NCBI GenBank assembly: GCA_009663005.1
Contig: CM018914.1
Coordinates: 13,700,158-13,710,157, forward strand
Length of the DNA: 10,000 nt
Direction: 5' to 3'
Source of the DNA: Actinidia chinensis
Taxonomy: Eukaryota; Streptophyta; Magnoliopsida; Ericales; Actinidiaceae
Shown here: positions 1 through 7,211 of the stretch, piece by piece
How positions within the stretch are numbered: the first letter of the stretch is position 1
Layout of the letters: every line of letters starts with the position of its first letter
Notes under the pieces: generated by a model
Told to the model about the DNA's origin: nothing
Database searches by the model: none
Seen by the model: the letters and a program-made list of their open reading frames with translations, nothing else
Made by a program: the position numbers and the translations under genes

Positions 1-149
1 GATGTAAAGAAAGAAAAAGAAAAGGCGGGAAACAAGCAGGAGTAGAGGGAAGGTGAAGCACATGGGATTAAATCCCAGTATCTTGGACAGTATACTCCAC
101 AGGCACCGTTTACCATATACACAACACGCAAATAAATTCAGAGAGTAGA
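1..149. other. Noncoding DNA, nothing recognised
   Basis: AT-rich and purine-biased sequence with no open frame of useful length and no recognisable RNA or element ends. It may belong to whatever element or gene lies left of the window. Confidence 0.5.
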
Positions 150-214
150 TGGGCAGAGAGAGAGAAGGAAGAGAAGGAAGAGAAGGAAAGGAAATGACAT
201 AAGAAGAGAGAGAT
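150..214 (+). repeat. Purine-rich simple repeat (GA / GAAGGA)
   Basis: An almost uninterrupted purine run made of GA dinucleotides and imperfect GAAGGA units. Such tracts are common in plant 5' leaders and intergenic DNA, and long ones can form triplex structures. No adjacent gene is visible, so it is recorded only as low-complexity sequence. Confidence 0.8.
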
Positions 215-1432
215 ACAGCCATTTTGAACTTGAGAAGCCATTGTTGGGTTAGAAGAAACTGGTAATAAGTCTTAACCCACCTCAAATTAGGATATTGTGT
301 ATATTTGGGGTATGTTAGTTTTGGGAGACTCCATGATGTTTCAAAAAGAGTTTTTTAAACAACTGTATTAGGGTAGATTTGGTTTTGAATTGAAGGTGGG
401 TTGACCAAAAAACCCAAATTTTTATATGTCAGGGTTTTAGTTGATTTCAAACTTGGATCTACAATGTATAAAGTTATCCTTTGAGTTGACGTGAGGTTAT
501 TGTGACTTTTTGGGTTGGCTTTGAACCCTAGGAACCTTGAAAGGAATGAGATTGGTTGTGGAGTAGGAATGGGTTGAAGTTGTATCACAAATCGCAGACT
601 CAGCGGTAAACACTTGGACCCAGGCACAAGTACAAAACACTATTTGTAAAACTGAGATTGATACCACCGTTTGAAGCGTTGGAAGTAGACTCATGGACCG
701 TTTAAACATATAAAGTTTAAGTTGAATGCCAGATATATTGAGATATTGAGTTTTAATTACGACACAAAATTTATCCAGCAAACCCTGTTTGCAGAAGTTT
801 AATATTTTTTATTCATGAGCATAACTTTTCATTGGAATGAGTTTTGAACGCATGACCTACTAATTAAAGTTCCTTAAGTTTATTTCAAATGAGGATTAAC
901 CTAGCTGTAGCTCATTGTATCGAGATGAATGTGAGGAAAGAACGAATAGATTGAAGGAAGCCCTGTTCTAAATCTTAATTTTATATGTTCTACCTAGTCA
1001 AGTATTGTCCTGACCAGGATGATGGTAAACTTAGGAGCTCAAGCATACTCCTAAGGATGTGGTACTAGACGAGAGTGTTAAGCGAGTCACAAAATTTTGT
1101 ATAGTTTAATTAGTTTACACTTAACATGAAACTACTATTGATATTTACGTACCTTACCTTGTAGGAATGCCTTACGTGGGCACCTAGTCAAGAGAAGCAA
1201 GGTGAGTAAAACGATTGCCAAAGAACAATTACATATTTCAAAATGGTTTTAATTGTATATTGTAGTAATAGGTTTTTTTAGGTTTCAATGCATATAAAAA
1301 GATTATGTTCGTGAAACAATACCATGTCTTCAAATGATATGATATGTTACATAGTTATGAATGAAAATCCATGGATGTTGGTTTCTATGGATCAACATGA
1401 CTGTTCAAAAATATGTGCATGGTGACACTTGG

Positions 1433-1451
1433 GGTCCCCGTGGTGGGGACC
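1433..1451. repeat. Short perfect hairpin, 7-bp stem
   Basis: GGTCCCC (1433-1439) pairs perfectly with GGGGACC (1445-1451) around a 5-nt loop. The left arm is also part of the palindrome GGGGTCCCC. No T-rich tail follows, and this is a plant nuclear context, so it is not a bacterial-type terminator. Confidence 0.6.
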
Positions 1452-2068
1452 TTAATCTAGCCTAATGGTCCTAAAATGTAGATGGGGACATGAAATAACC
1501 ATCTACAAATGAGAATATCTTCGGCTAAGAGCCACCCAACCTATATTGTCATCATGTTATGTTCATGTTATACCGTAGTTGTTACTTTTGCATGATATGA
1601 TTTATGTATATTTATGGAATGCCTATATGGAGTTTCAAGGTTTATGAAAAAATATTGTTCAAGAAAGTTGGTGTTTATCTCACATACTTTAATGAAATGA
1701 TATAATGTAAATATGAAAATGATCTATGATACTTTTAACGGTCATCATTGTGTTATGCACTAAGTTTTTTAGCTTATGTTTAAGAAATCTTTCGGAGCCT
1801 ATCCGAGGATCCTTAAGAAGAAAGTAACGCTTGCAAGATCATAGTTTTTTTGTGTCCAAGGGGCCCTATATAATTATTATGAGAGATAGACCCTACTTAT
1901 GTAATTATATTGGCCACGATTAGGGTATGTATGTTAAGTTGGCCTTATTATGTATGTAAAGTTTAAAATTTAGGCACAACTCTGTATATATTGTGTACAC
2001 GTCACACTTTTATATTTTCATTATATGACTTTTCCGCAAAATTTTACTATCATTTAAATGAGTATCAT

Positions 2069-2125
2069 AGGTGACAACTTACGAAGTAAGTTGGGCCTTG
2101 GTGGGCAAGCCTTCGGCCATCACCT
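2069..2125 (+). other. Potential three-way-junction foldback
   Basis: An outer helix AGGTGA (2069-2074) / TCACCT (2120-2125) encloses a perfect 8-bp hairpin with a GAA loop (CAACTTAC 2075-2082, GTAAGTTG 2086-2093) and a second imperfect arm (GGCCTTG / CAAGCC). The block is GC-rich compared with its surroundings. It does not carry tRNA boxes or snoRNA C/D or H/ACA boxes that I can see, so no RNA class is assigned. Confidence 0.4.
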
Positions 2126-2354
2126 CCCGACGCTCTGCATAAGGCCGACGGTTGCGGGGCGACTCTACCCTAGGTTTTGGTTCATATCTAGTTGGCCCTA
2201 TAGGGTGTTCATGTGAGAGTAGAAACTCTTTAAATGATTAGTCTTTTAATTATGATCTGGTTTTTCAGCCAGAATGGAATTAACAATTAATATCATGGTG
2301 GAAGTCCTAACCACCTCTTTCCCTTAGAGCTCGTTTGGCTGGAGGATATGGTGA

Positions 2355-2403
2355 GGGGGATAACTTTTAGAGGGGGGATAACTTTTAGGGGGGACAACTT
2401 TTA
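2355..2403 (+). repeat. Three tandem 17-bp units in the MITE left arm
   Basis: GGGGGATAACTTTTA is repeated three times head to tail with small changes (third copy GACAACTTTTA). The same unit appears inverted in the right arm (AAGTTATCCCCCC at 2735-2747, AAATTATCC at 2669-2676 and 2685-2693). This suggests slippage or template switching within the MITE. Confidence 0.75.
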
Positions 2404-2684
2404 ACTTTTTTTGGATACTTTTTAGAAATGGGTGGATAAGGGTGGAGGAGAAGAAAGAAAATAGAGAGAGAGAAACAAAATATAAGAAAATTTAGATATT
2501 AAAAATATCTATTTATTTCTTATATATATATATAAAAAAAAATATAATTGTATTTTCTTTATATATTTTTTTTTCTTATCCCCCACTCCCTTATTCCCCC
2601 TGGATAAATTTTAGTTAGGGTCTAGGCCACCCAAAAATCATCCGCCTCTATCCACCTCCGGGGGTATAAATTATCCGGGGGCAT

Positions 2685-2768
2685 AAATTATCCACCTCCA
2701 TATCTGCCAGCTAAACGCCAGGAGGGGAGGGGAGAAGTTATCCCCCCTCCAAATCTGGTAGCCAAACG
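2685..2768 (-). repeat. Duplicated right terminal repeat of the MITE
   Basis: Two direct copies of the right-end terminal sequence lie about 50 bp apart: an inner copy at 2685-2717, ending CAGCTAAACG, and an outer copy at 2735-2768, ending TAGCCAAACG. Both contain the inverted ATAACTT-type unit followed by CCTCCA(A/T)ATCTG. The inner copy is closer to the left end in some positions (GATATGG). Confidence 0.65.
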
Positions 2769-2779
2769 ACCCCTTAGTT

Positions 2780-2786
2780 TATAAAA
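2780..2786 (+). promoter_or_regulatory. TATA box of LTR A
   Basis: TATAAAA stands at the position expected for the LTR U3/R boundary by comparison with the TATA box of the related LTR at 8795-8802. The MITE's right TTA ends 3 bp upstream, so upstream U3 elements are now about 450 bp further away. A start site would be expected near 2810. Confidence 0.5.
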
Positions 2787-3020
2787 GAGATGATAGGATT
2801 ATGCTACTGGTGTGCTGAGAGAAAGGTGACAGAAAAAAAGAGGCTAGACAAAGAGATATTGTGAAAGTGAGAATTGAGAGAGAGAGGTGAGTGGAGTGTG
2901 ATTCTCCTTCCTTTGTACTCCTTTTGTAATCCCCTTTGTTTAATTAGTTGCTTTCCGTGAACGTAGGTATCATTAGCCGAATCACGTAAATTTTTGTTGT
3001 CTTGTGTGTGTGGTTGATCT

Positions 3021-3590
3021 AGATAATAAAGGATAATGTTAGTTTTTACCCAATAATTGATGATTCGATTTTTTAGAATAACAAAATACATGTTTCTTAA
3101 ACTAACCAAACCCTATTTGGATTTTTTTATGATTTATTTAGCTATTTTAGTTTACAAAGTTTTTCCTTATCTCCAATGAACTACTCTAATCATTTCATCC
3201 AAATTTTATATTTTTTCAGTTCCTCTTGACAAAAGAAGTTTGAAAATCTAAAAAATTCCACTTAATTTGGATAAAGAAAGTTCACTAAAAAACCATTTTT
3301 ACTTCTTTTCAAATAAAAATGGTTTTTTTTTAATTTTAGTATTTTTTTTAAATTAAATAAAAAATGATACATTTTCAGACTACTCTAAAAAAAATCGAAA
3401 TAAAATAAAAATTTTATTGTTGTTAATGAAGAAAAAAACTCAAAATCCAAAGTCCCTAAATAAACCCCCCAAAAATAGCCCAAATGGAGCGAGACTGAAT
3501 TTTTCATCGTACAATTTGTTTTAAAATAAAACAAAAGAAGAAAATCATAATTTCACGGGATCTTTGATACGGAGTCAACTAAAAGCATTC
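3021..3590. other. AT-rich noncoding DNA
   Basis: Apart from the foldback at 3284-3340, this stretch holds A and T runs, with no protein-like frame, RNA gene or element boundary. It separates LTR A from the cysteine-rich frame and probably includes that frame's downstream flank. Confidence 0.5.
3284..3340. repeat. Strong foldback hairpin, 15-bp perfect stem
   Basis: The arm at 3287-3301 (AAAAAACCATTTTTA) is the exact reverse complement of 3314-3328, with a 12-nt loop (CTTCTTTTCAAA). After a short A/T bulge the outer ACTAAAA (3284-3290) pairs with TTTTAGT (3334-3340). It could be the core of a decayed foldback element. The A/T-only character argues against a conserved miRNA. Confidence 0.65.
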
Positions 3591-3591
3591 T

Positions 3592-3597
3592 TTTATT
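3592..3597 (-). promoter_or_regulatory. AATAAA poly(A)-signal-like hexamer
   Basis: AATAAA on the minus strand lies about 115 bp downstream of the stop codon of the defensin-like frame at 3711. The spacing is normal for a plant 3' UTR, but the hexamer is also expected by chance in such AT-rich DNA. Confidence 0.3.
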
Positions 3598-3710
3598 TCA
3601 GAATAATTCTTTATCATCTTCTCAATTATCCATACACACACATTGGCACTTTGCCCTCAACACACAGTTTGAAGTAGCAAACAGGTGCGTAACGCATTTC
3701 ACAGTCTCTG

Positions 3711-3983
3711 CTAGTCTAAATTGCGCAAGGCGTCAACCTCAAAAGCCTTTGTTTTGCCATCTACGCATGTGCATGTGCATGTGCATGTGCATGTGCATAT
3801 GCCCTTCTTACAGTCACCGCTTCCACCGCAAAGGAGATCGCAGTTTGCATCACTGGAACATTTCCCCGGCACTGTAATCGTTTCAACTAGGACCAGCTTT
3901 GATACTGCCCCACCAAAAAGATTTGTCAACTTTATGAAATTCAACAAATTGTGCAAACATTTCATATCAATTTTGCAAATCAA
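3711..3983 (-). CDS. Cysteine-rich defensin-like (CSalphabeta-pattern) peptide, probably a terminal exon
   Basis: The open frame is 90 codons. Its C-terminal half has the spacing C-x5-C-x3-C-x5-C-x4-C-x-C (Cys42, 48, 52, 58, 63, 65), matching the Cys-x3-Cys and Cys-x-Cys signature of secreted defensin-like (CSalphabeta) plant peptides, preceded by GK and followed by a charged tail ending at residue 90. A (TGCACA)n repeat adds Cys-Thr steps up to Cys73. The N-terminal 35 residues are not a convincing signal peptide. A splice acceptor (GATTACAG) on the minus strand would put the exon start at 3871, which fits the usual signal-peptide exon plus mature-peptide exon layout. An upstream ATG at 4226 begins a short partly hydrophobic stretch (MGPKSFNLQ...), but I could not join it in frame convincingly. 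Function is unproven; it could be a pseudogene fragment. Confidence 0.45.
   Translation of the reverse strand: MICKIDMKCLHNLLNFIKLTNLFGGAVSKLVLVETITVPGKCSSDANCDLLCGGSGDCKKGICTCTCTCTCTCVDGKTKAFEVDALRNLD
3765..3800 (+). repeat. GCATGT hexanucleotide microsatellite inside the coding frame
   Basis: Five perfect GCATGT units (3765-3794) and one imperfect unit (GCATAT, 3795-3800). On the minus strand, read in frame, it is TGC-ACA, coding alternating Cys and Thr. Because the unit is 6 bp, length changes keep the frame open while changing the cysteine count. Confidence 0.9.
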
Positions 3984-4298
3984 TGGATAAAATGCATAAA
4001 TTTATTTATCAGTTTAACTTTCTGGATGAATATACAAGTATCGTAAGAAAAAAAAAAAAAAACGCTTCAAGGGCAATTGTTAGCCTGCTCCAAGTTATCT
4101 ATTCCTTATTTTTCTGGATTTGGCCCAATGCCTATTATAAACTACATGTTTATATGGGTTTCGTGCGAGGCATACACAATGTATATATAGCAAAACGTGT
4201 TGTAAATTGAAGGATTTAGGTCCCATCTTTTCACAATCACAACAACGAACAGTAGTTTTAAAAATAAGATTCTTGTAGAAATGACAATGATATACCAC
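3984..4298. other. Noncoding flank between the cysteine-rich frame and the LTR
   Basis: AT-rich, with an A run at 4049-4062. On the minus strand this is where a signal-peptide exon, intron and promoter of the cysteine-rich gene would be expected. An ATG at 4226 opens 67-codon-frame sequence, but the joining is not supported well enough to call an exon. The LTR ending at 4299 would lie directly upstream of such a gene. Confidence 0.35.
4294..4298. repeat. Candidate left target-site duplication (ACCAC)
   Basis: ACCAC immediately left of the LTR start at 4299 matches ACTAC (6816-6820) immediately right of the LTR end at four of five positions. Five base pairs is the normal size for LTR retrotransposon integration. 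One mismatch is compatible with age, but the match could be coincidence. Confidence 0.4.
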
Positions 4299-4502
4299 TG
4301 ATTCCGCTCCCAGAAGTGAATTCTTTACCTCAAGTGCAACGGGTCACAAAATAGTTAAAACTTGAATACCGAGTATCGATCCCACAAGGAACGTGCCTAA
4401 GGTGACGACAAAATTAAAAACACTACATGCAATCCAAATAAAGTCCTTCTTATGCGTTCAAACAATAAAAAATAAAATATTAATTTGGAGTGTTGGATAA
4501 AA

Positions 4503-4536
4503 TTTTTTTTTTTTTTTTTTTGTTTTTTTTTTTTTT
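4503..4536 (+). repeat. Poly(T) tract, poly(A) on the minus strand
   Basis: Nineteen T, one G, then fourteen T. It lies inside the LTR candidate, so it is more likely slippage expansion than the tail of a retroposed RNA. No target duplication or SINE/LINE body adjoins it. Confidence 0.85.
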
Positions 4537-5210
4537 GCAAACTAAATTAAATTAAGAAAATAATAAAAACTGATTAAACTTTGATATTAAAAAGAATTAA
4601 TATCGATTGATCCAATCAACGAGTGTTTCGGAATTCCAATGTAGGCATATTCTAACTCAAAATTTCGACTACAGTCATGAGTCTCAGATCGAAAGAGTTT
4701 CCAACGTTGACACCGAATCTCTTTACTTATTTCACCTTTAGAATAATCGTTTTTTATAAATCATAGTAGTGCATCATCGATCCGAATCATCACAATATGT
4801 TATCGAACATAATAAGACTTTTAAAATATTTAGATTTAGTAAAGACGAATAAAAATCAGAAAGATTTAAAGGAAAATAGTTTACTCCATTGTTCATTCCT
4901 CGCTCCCCGATGACGTTCAACAATCGATCACCAGCTTTAAAAAACTAGTCACACTCTTGACTTTTGGAAAACAATAATTGATATGTCATGTATTCTAAGT
5001 ATTAAAGTGTAACACAAATAAAAGAATTGAAGAACTCGAATTAACGTGCAAATACGTGAAATCTAACAAACAAAAGTCATAAAATATTTAATTGAATATT
5101 GATGAATATAAAGAATTACAAGAACGAATAAGAACCGTGAACTAAGCTGGAATTTAGAGAAAAAAACCTCAAAAAATATTCAACGTCCCCCTCCGAAAAT
5201 ATAAAAAGAG

Positions 5211-5218
5211 TATATATA
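5211..5218 (-). promoter_or_regulatory. TATA box of the solo LTR candidate
   Basis: TATATATA on the minus strand, followed downstream by a G-rich stretch (complement of CCCCCTCC, 5187-5194). About 100 bp further is AT-rich sequence that could act as the poly(A) region of an LTR. Placement in the LTR middle suits a U3/R boundary. Confidence 0.4.
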
Positions 5219-5274
5219 GACCCTTCCAAATCTAGTCTTAAATGGATTAGGAACTTTTTCAATTTGCCTTGGCG

Positions 5275-5572
5275 TTCGATTCCTTAACTATCTAAAGAGC
5301 CTTGAAACATCCATTCGAATTGGATATGCATTTTCCTCTATCTTCGACGGTTATTTTGCCTTGGATGGACTGTTCGAACGTCATTATTTTTTCACATTTC
5401 AAGTCATTGCATATTTCAAACTTTAGGATAGTCCGTTCGAATGGTGGATAAACTCGTTATCAGCTCGTCGGCCATGTTTCGAACTGTAGGCAAAGAACCG
5501 TTCGAACGTGGCCATTTTTTCCTTTTTTGCGTTCGAAGGTCCTAAACACCGCCTTAGACAACCACCGTTCGA
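5275..5572. repeat. Cluster of nine TTCGA motifs in LTR U3
   Basis: TTCGA starts at 5275, 5314, 5343, 5373, 5436, 5478, 5501, 5532 and 5568. Several sit in the longer context CGTTCGAA, and 5499-5508 is the full palindrome CGTTCGAACG. They lie upstream (minus strand) of the TATA box at 5211-5218, where U3 regulatory repeats would be. Spacing is irregular, 23 to 63 bp. Confidence 0.7.
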
Positions 5573-5840
5573 CATGGTTAGTACAAATCTTGCCCTTTTG
5601 CTTTCTTCTCTTTCTTGACATCCTTTTTGGAACCCTTAGGTGATGTTTGGTAACTTTAATTTTGTTTTTTTGTTTTTATTTTGTTTAATTTATTATGAAA
5701 ACGAAAAACTTGTTTTGTGTTGCAAAAAATTAAATAAACAAGGCTAACATTTTTTAACTATTTTTTTGAAATAGTGAAATACAAAAAGTTTTTTTGTTTG
5801 TTTACCAATTTAGTTACAATATTTTTAATCTAATTTTTTC

Positions 5841-6279
5841 CACACCACCTCATCAACCGCCACCCCAATCCACCCCTCCTCTCCTCCAACAGCCTCCAAC
5901 AAACCCGCCCCTCCTCCTCCACCTTCCACCACCACCACCACCACCACCTCCTCCTCCTCCAACAGCCGCCACCTCCTCCTCCTCCTTCCTCCTCCTCCTC
6001 CTCCACCACCAACCTCCATCCCACCACCTCCACCTCCACCACCGCCTCCATCTCCACCACCGCCTCCATCACGCACGCCGCCACCTCCACCACTACCTCA
6101 TCCACCACCTTCTCACACCTGTCCACCCCTCCACCACCTCCACCCCGCCTCCTCTTTCCACCTCCACTACCACTCAATCCTCCTCCAATCACCACCCCTC
6201 CTCCACCCTCTTCTCACTCAACACTCCACGTCCACCACACCTTCCATCCTCGACCACCCGCCCGCCTCCACCACACATC
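5841..6279 (+). repeat. CCT/CCA-rich simple repeat in the MITE core
   Basis: About 440 bp of degenerate CCACCT, CCTCCT and CCACCA units with almost no G. It keeps frames open on both strands: a plus-strand frame at 5794-6336 reads as proline, serine, histidine and leucine-rich, and minus-strand frames read as glycine, valine and glutamate-rich. Those products reflect composition and are not extensin or glycine-rich protein genes, since the frame begins and ends in MITE arms. Confidence 0.9.
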
Positions 6280-6331
6280 TTTTTTTTTAAAATAGTTAAA
6301 GTAGGTGAAATCAAACTCTTTTTTTTTTTAA

Positions 6332-6405
6332 AATAGTTTTTAAAAAATAAGTGAACACAAAACATATTTTTTGTTTTAATAGTTTTTTAAATAAGTGAAC
6401 ACAAA
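6332..6405 (+). repeat. Imperfect direct repeat in the MITE right arm
   Basis: Two copies of AATAGTTTTT...AATAAGTGAACACAAA (6332-6361 and 6378-6405), about 45 bp apart. The word AATAAGTGAACACAAA is identical in both. Confidence 0.75.
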
Positions 6406-6820
6406 TATACTTTTTAGTTTTTATCTTACAAAAAATTAAACAAAACAAAACAAAAATTAAACAAACACAAAAAATATAAAAAAAAAAACGTTACCAAACA
6501 TCCCCTTAGAGTCTAAATCGTGCGATACTCGTTAAACCTGACTTGGTACAATTTTGCGAGATCTTTTCAACGGCGCAGGTTCCACTCCATTCTGAACTAT
6601 GACTAAGCATTTTCCACAAACAACCCTCAATATGCGTGATTGCACTCCGCTGTACTTCTATAGCTCCAATTCTTACTTTTTATCGATCTTACCCTGCAAT
6701 AAACTCAAACATGACTATAAGTACAAAATAAAAAAAAAAAAAGCATATTAAAATAAATTAGGATCAACATAGAATAATTTAAAGGCGCTTGGGCTATATT
6801 TATGCAGTTCAATCAACTAC

Positions 6821-7211
6821 CATGTCTTGCTTTTGGCACTAAGTACCTTTATTATCATTATATTTTAAAAACCATTTTACTTTGTGGATCAAAAAAAGTT
6901 AGGCACTCATGGGAGACTACGAATTTTCCGATCCCCAAATTTTACGTGCGCACTCTTTAATTTTTGTGAAAAGGCCTCAAAAAAAAAAACTTATAAATTT
7001 CAAGTTCCAACAAGATTTTGTTTTTTTAAAAAAAGCAAAAAATCATGTCAAAAGGCTCACGAATGTCAATTTTTTTCAAAAAAAAAAAAATATCCTTAAT
7101 TATAGTCCAGTCAAATGCCCAACAAAATGATTTTTTTTCTAAAGCATCTATAAAAAATGTGCATTAAAAAAACAGACCGTTTTCTAAAGCAAAAAAAGCT
7201 TGGTGATATGA
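6821..7211. other. A/T-rich noncoding DNA right of the solo LTR
   Basis: Contains several A runs (for example around 6978, 7080 and 7180) and short lysine- and phenylalanine-rich frames produced by those runs. No gene, RNA or element end was recognised. Confidence 0.5.

Larger units (their letters stand above)
215..2177 (+). other. About 2 kb noncoding DNA, possible decayed gypsy-type LTR/UTR
   Basis: No open frame here looks like protein: minus-strand frames at 355-627 and 497-781 have no recognisable domain. The style resembles long LTR or UTR regions of plant Ty3/gypsy (Tekay-like) elements: TATGATATG-type stretches near 1335-1350 and 1590-1605, an AGGTGAGTAAAAC segment near 1200, a GGGGTCCCC...GGGGACC hairpin at 1433-1451, and a GC-rich block at 2100-2170 against an AT-rich background. 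No primer-binding site, polypurine tract or paired LTR was found, so the class is a resemblance and not a demonstrated homology. It could equally be ordinary intergenic DNA. Confidence 0.3.
2324..2776. mobile_element. Tourist-like MITE (PIF/Harbinger type) in LTR A
   Basis: The element body is 2327-2773 (447 bp), flanked by a TTA duplication at 2324-2326 and 2774-2776. Terminal inverted repeats are GAGCTCGTTTGGCT and, reading inward from the other end, GGGGTCGTTTGGCT, matching at 12 of 14 positions. A 3-bp TTA duplication with G-rich termini and CGTTTGG is the hallmark of PIF/Harbinger-derived Tourist MITEs. There is no transposase frame, so it is non-autonomous. Inside are three tandem copies of GGGGGATAACTTTTA on the left, an AT-rich centre with TATATATATA, and a duplicated terminal repeat on the right. 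An apparent 7-bp flanking repeat CCCTTAG is explained by TTA plus element-end bases that happen to match the flank. Confidence 0.85.
2178..3020 (+). mobile_element. Copia-type LTR fragment (LTR A), split by a MITE
   Basis: This is an LTR relic related to the minus-strand LTR at 8530-9038. Shared landmarks, in the same order, are TTCATAT near 2181, a GTGT(T/C)CATGTGA...AAACTCT block at about 2205-2228, a TATA box at 2780, GA-rich leader sequence at 2850-2890, and a conserved U5 block containing the identical 13-mer CCGTGAACGTAGG (2955-2967), then CCGAA-CACGTAAAT and GTGTGTGTGG. The CCGTGAACGTAGGYATC...GCCGAA block is typical of U5 in plant Copia LTRs. A 447-bp MITE plus TTA duplication interrupts it at 2324-2776. 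Exact ends are uncertain: no TG...CA termini with a flanking duplication, no primer-binding site and no polypurine tract were found, so it is treated as a truncated LTR. Confidence 0.6.
5636..6508. mobile_element. Tourist-like MITE (PIF/Harbinger type) nested in the LTR
   Basis: The body is 5639-6505 (867 bp) between TTA duplications at 5636-5638 and 6506-6508. Terminal repeats GGTGATGTTTGGTAAC and, inverted, GGGGATGTTTGGTAAC match at 15 of 16 positions. Both arms continue as T-rich (left) and A-rich (right) sequence with shared words such as TTTTGTGTT and TTTGTTTAATTT. The centre (5841-6279) is an expanded CCT/CCA-rich simple repeat, which makes the element longer than most MITEs. There is no transposase. 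The empty site would read CCCTTAGAG, close to the extended CWCTTAGWG target described for maize PIF. Confidence 0.85.
4299..6815 (-). mobile_element. Candidate solo LTR, minus strand, carrying a nested MITE
   Basis: The interval begins TGATT and ends AATCA, a perfect 5-bp terminal inverted repeat with canonical TG...CA ends, and is flanked by ACCAC/ACTAC. Without the nested MITE and its TTA copy it is 1,647 bp, a normal length for a large gypsy-type LTR. Read on the minus strand it has an early segment resembling plant LTR 5' ends (ATATAGCCC near 6790-6805), a TATA box at 5211-5218, and near its 3' end the GTGGGATCGATACTCGG block (complement near 4370-4387) that recurs in plant LTR retrotransposons, often shortly before a primer-binding site. 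No primer-binding site, polypurine tract or gag-pol follows on either side, which fits a solo LTR from unequal recombination. The family is not established. Confidence 0.5.

Noticed and set aside
355..781. Two minus-strand frames of about 90 codons
   Set aside because: They overlap each other in different frames, lack domains, and have composition typical of noncoding AT-rich DNA.
2321..2777. 7-bp CCCTTAG repeat as a hAT-type target duplication
   Set aside because: The TTA duplication with GRG...CYC ends gives a longer and better terminal repeat match, and CCC on the right and G on the left belong to the element. The same reading explains the second MITE.
4095..4298. Minus frame as the signal-peptide exon of the cysteine-rich gene
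   Set aside because: ATG at 4226 is suitably placed, but the only donor in the right phase gives a leader of about 16 residues, too short for a signal peptide, so no exon is called.
4503..4536. Poly(T) tract as the tail of a SINE, LINE or processed pseudogene
   Set aside because: No retroposon body or target duplication adjoins it, and it lies inside the LTR candidate.
5272..5284. GTTCGATTCC as a tRNA B box
   Set aside because: No A box, acceptor stem or anticodon arm at the proper distance; it is one of the nine TTCGA motifs of the LTR.
5275..5572. TTCGAA motifs as heat-shock elements
   Set aside because: Heat-shock elements need GAA and TTC units separated by two bases; here they abut, and spacing between motifs is irregular.
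5794..6336. 180-codon proline-rich frame as an extensin-like gene
   Set aside because: It starts and ends in the T-rich and A-rich arms of a MITE, has no signal peptide or SPPPP repeats, and minus-strand frames are equally open because of the CCT/CCA repeat.
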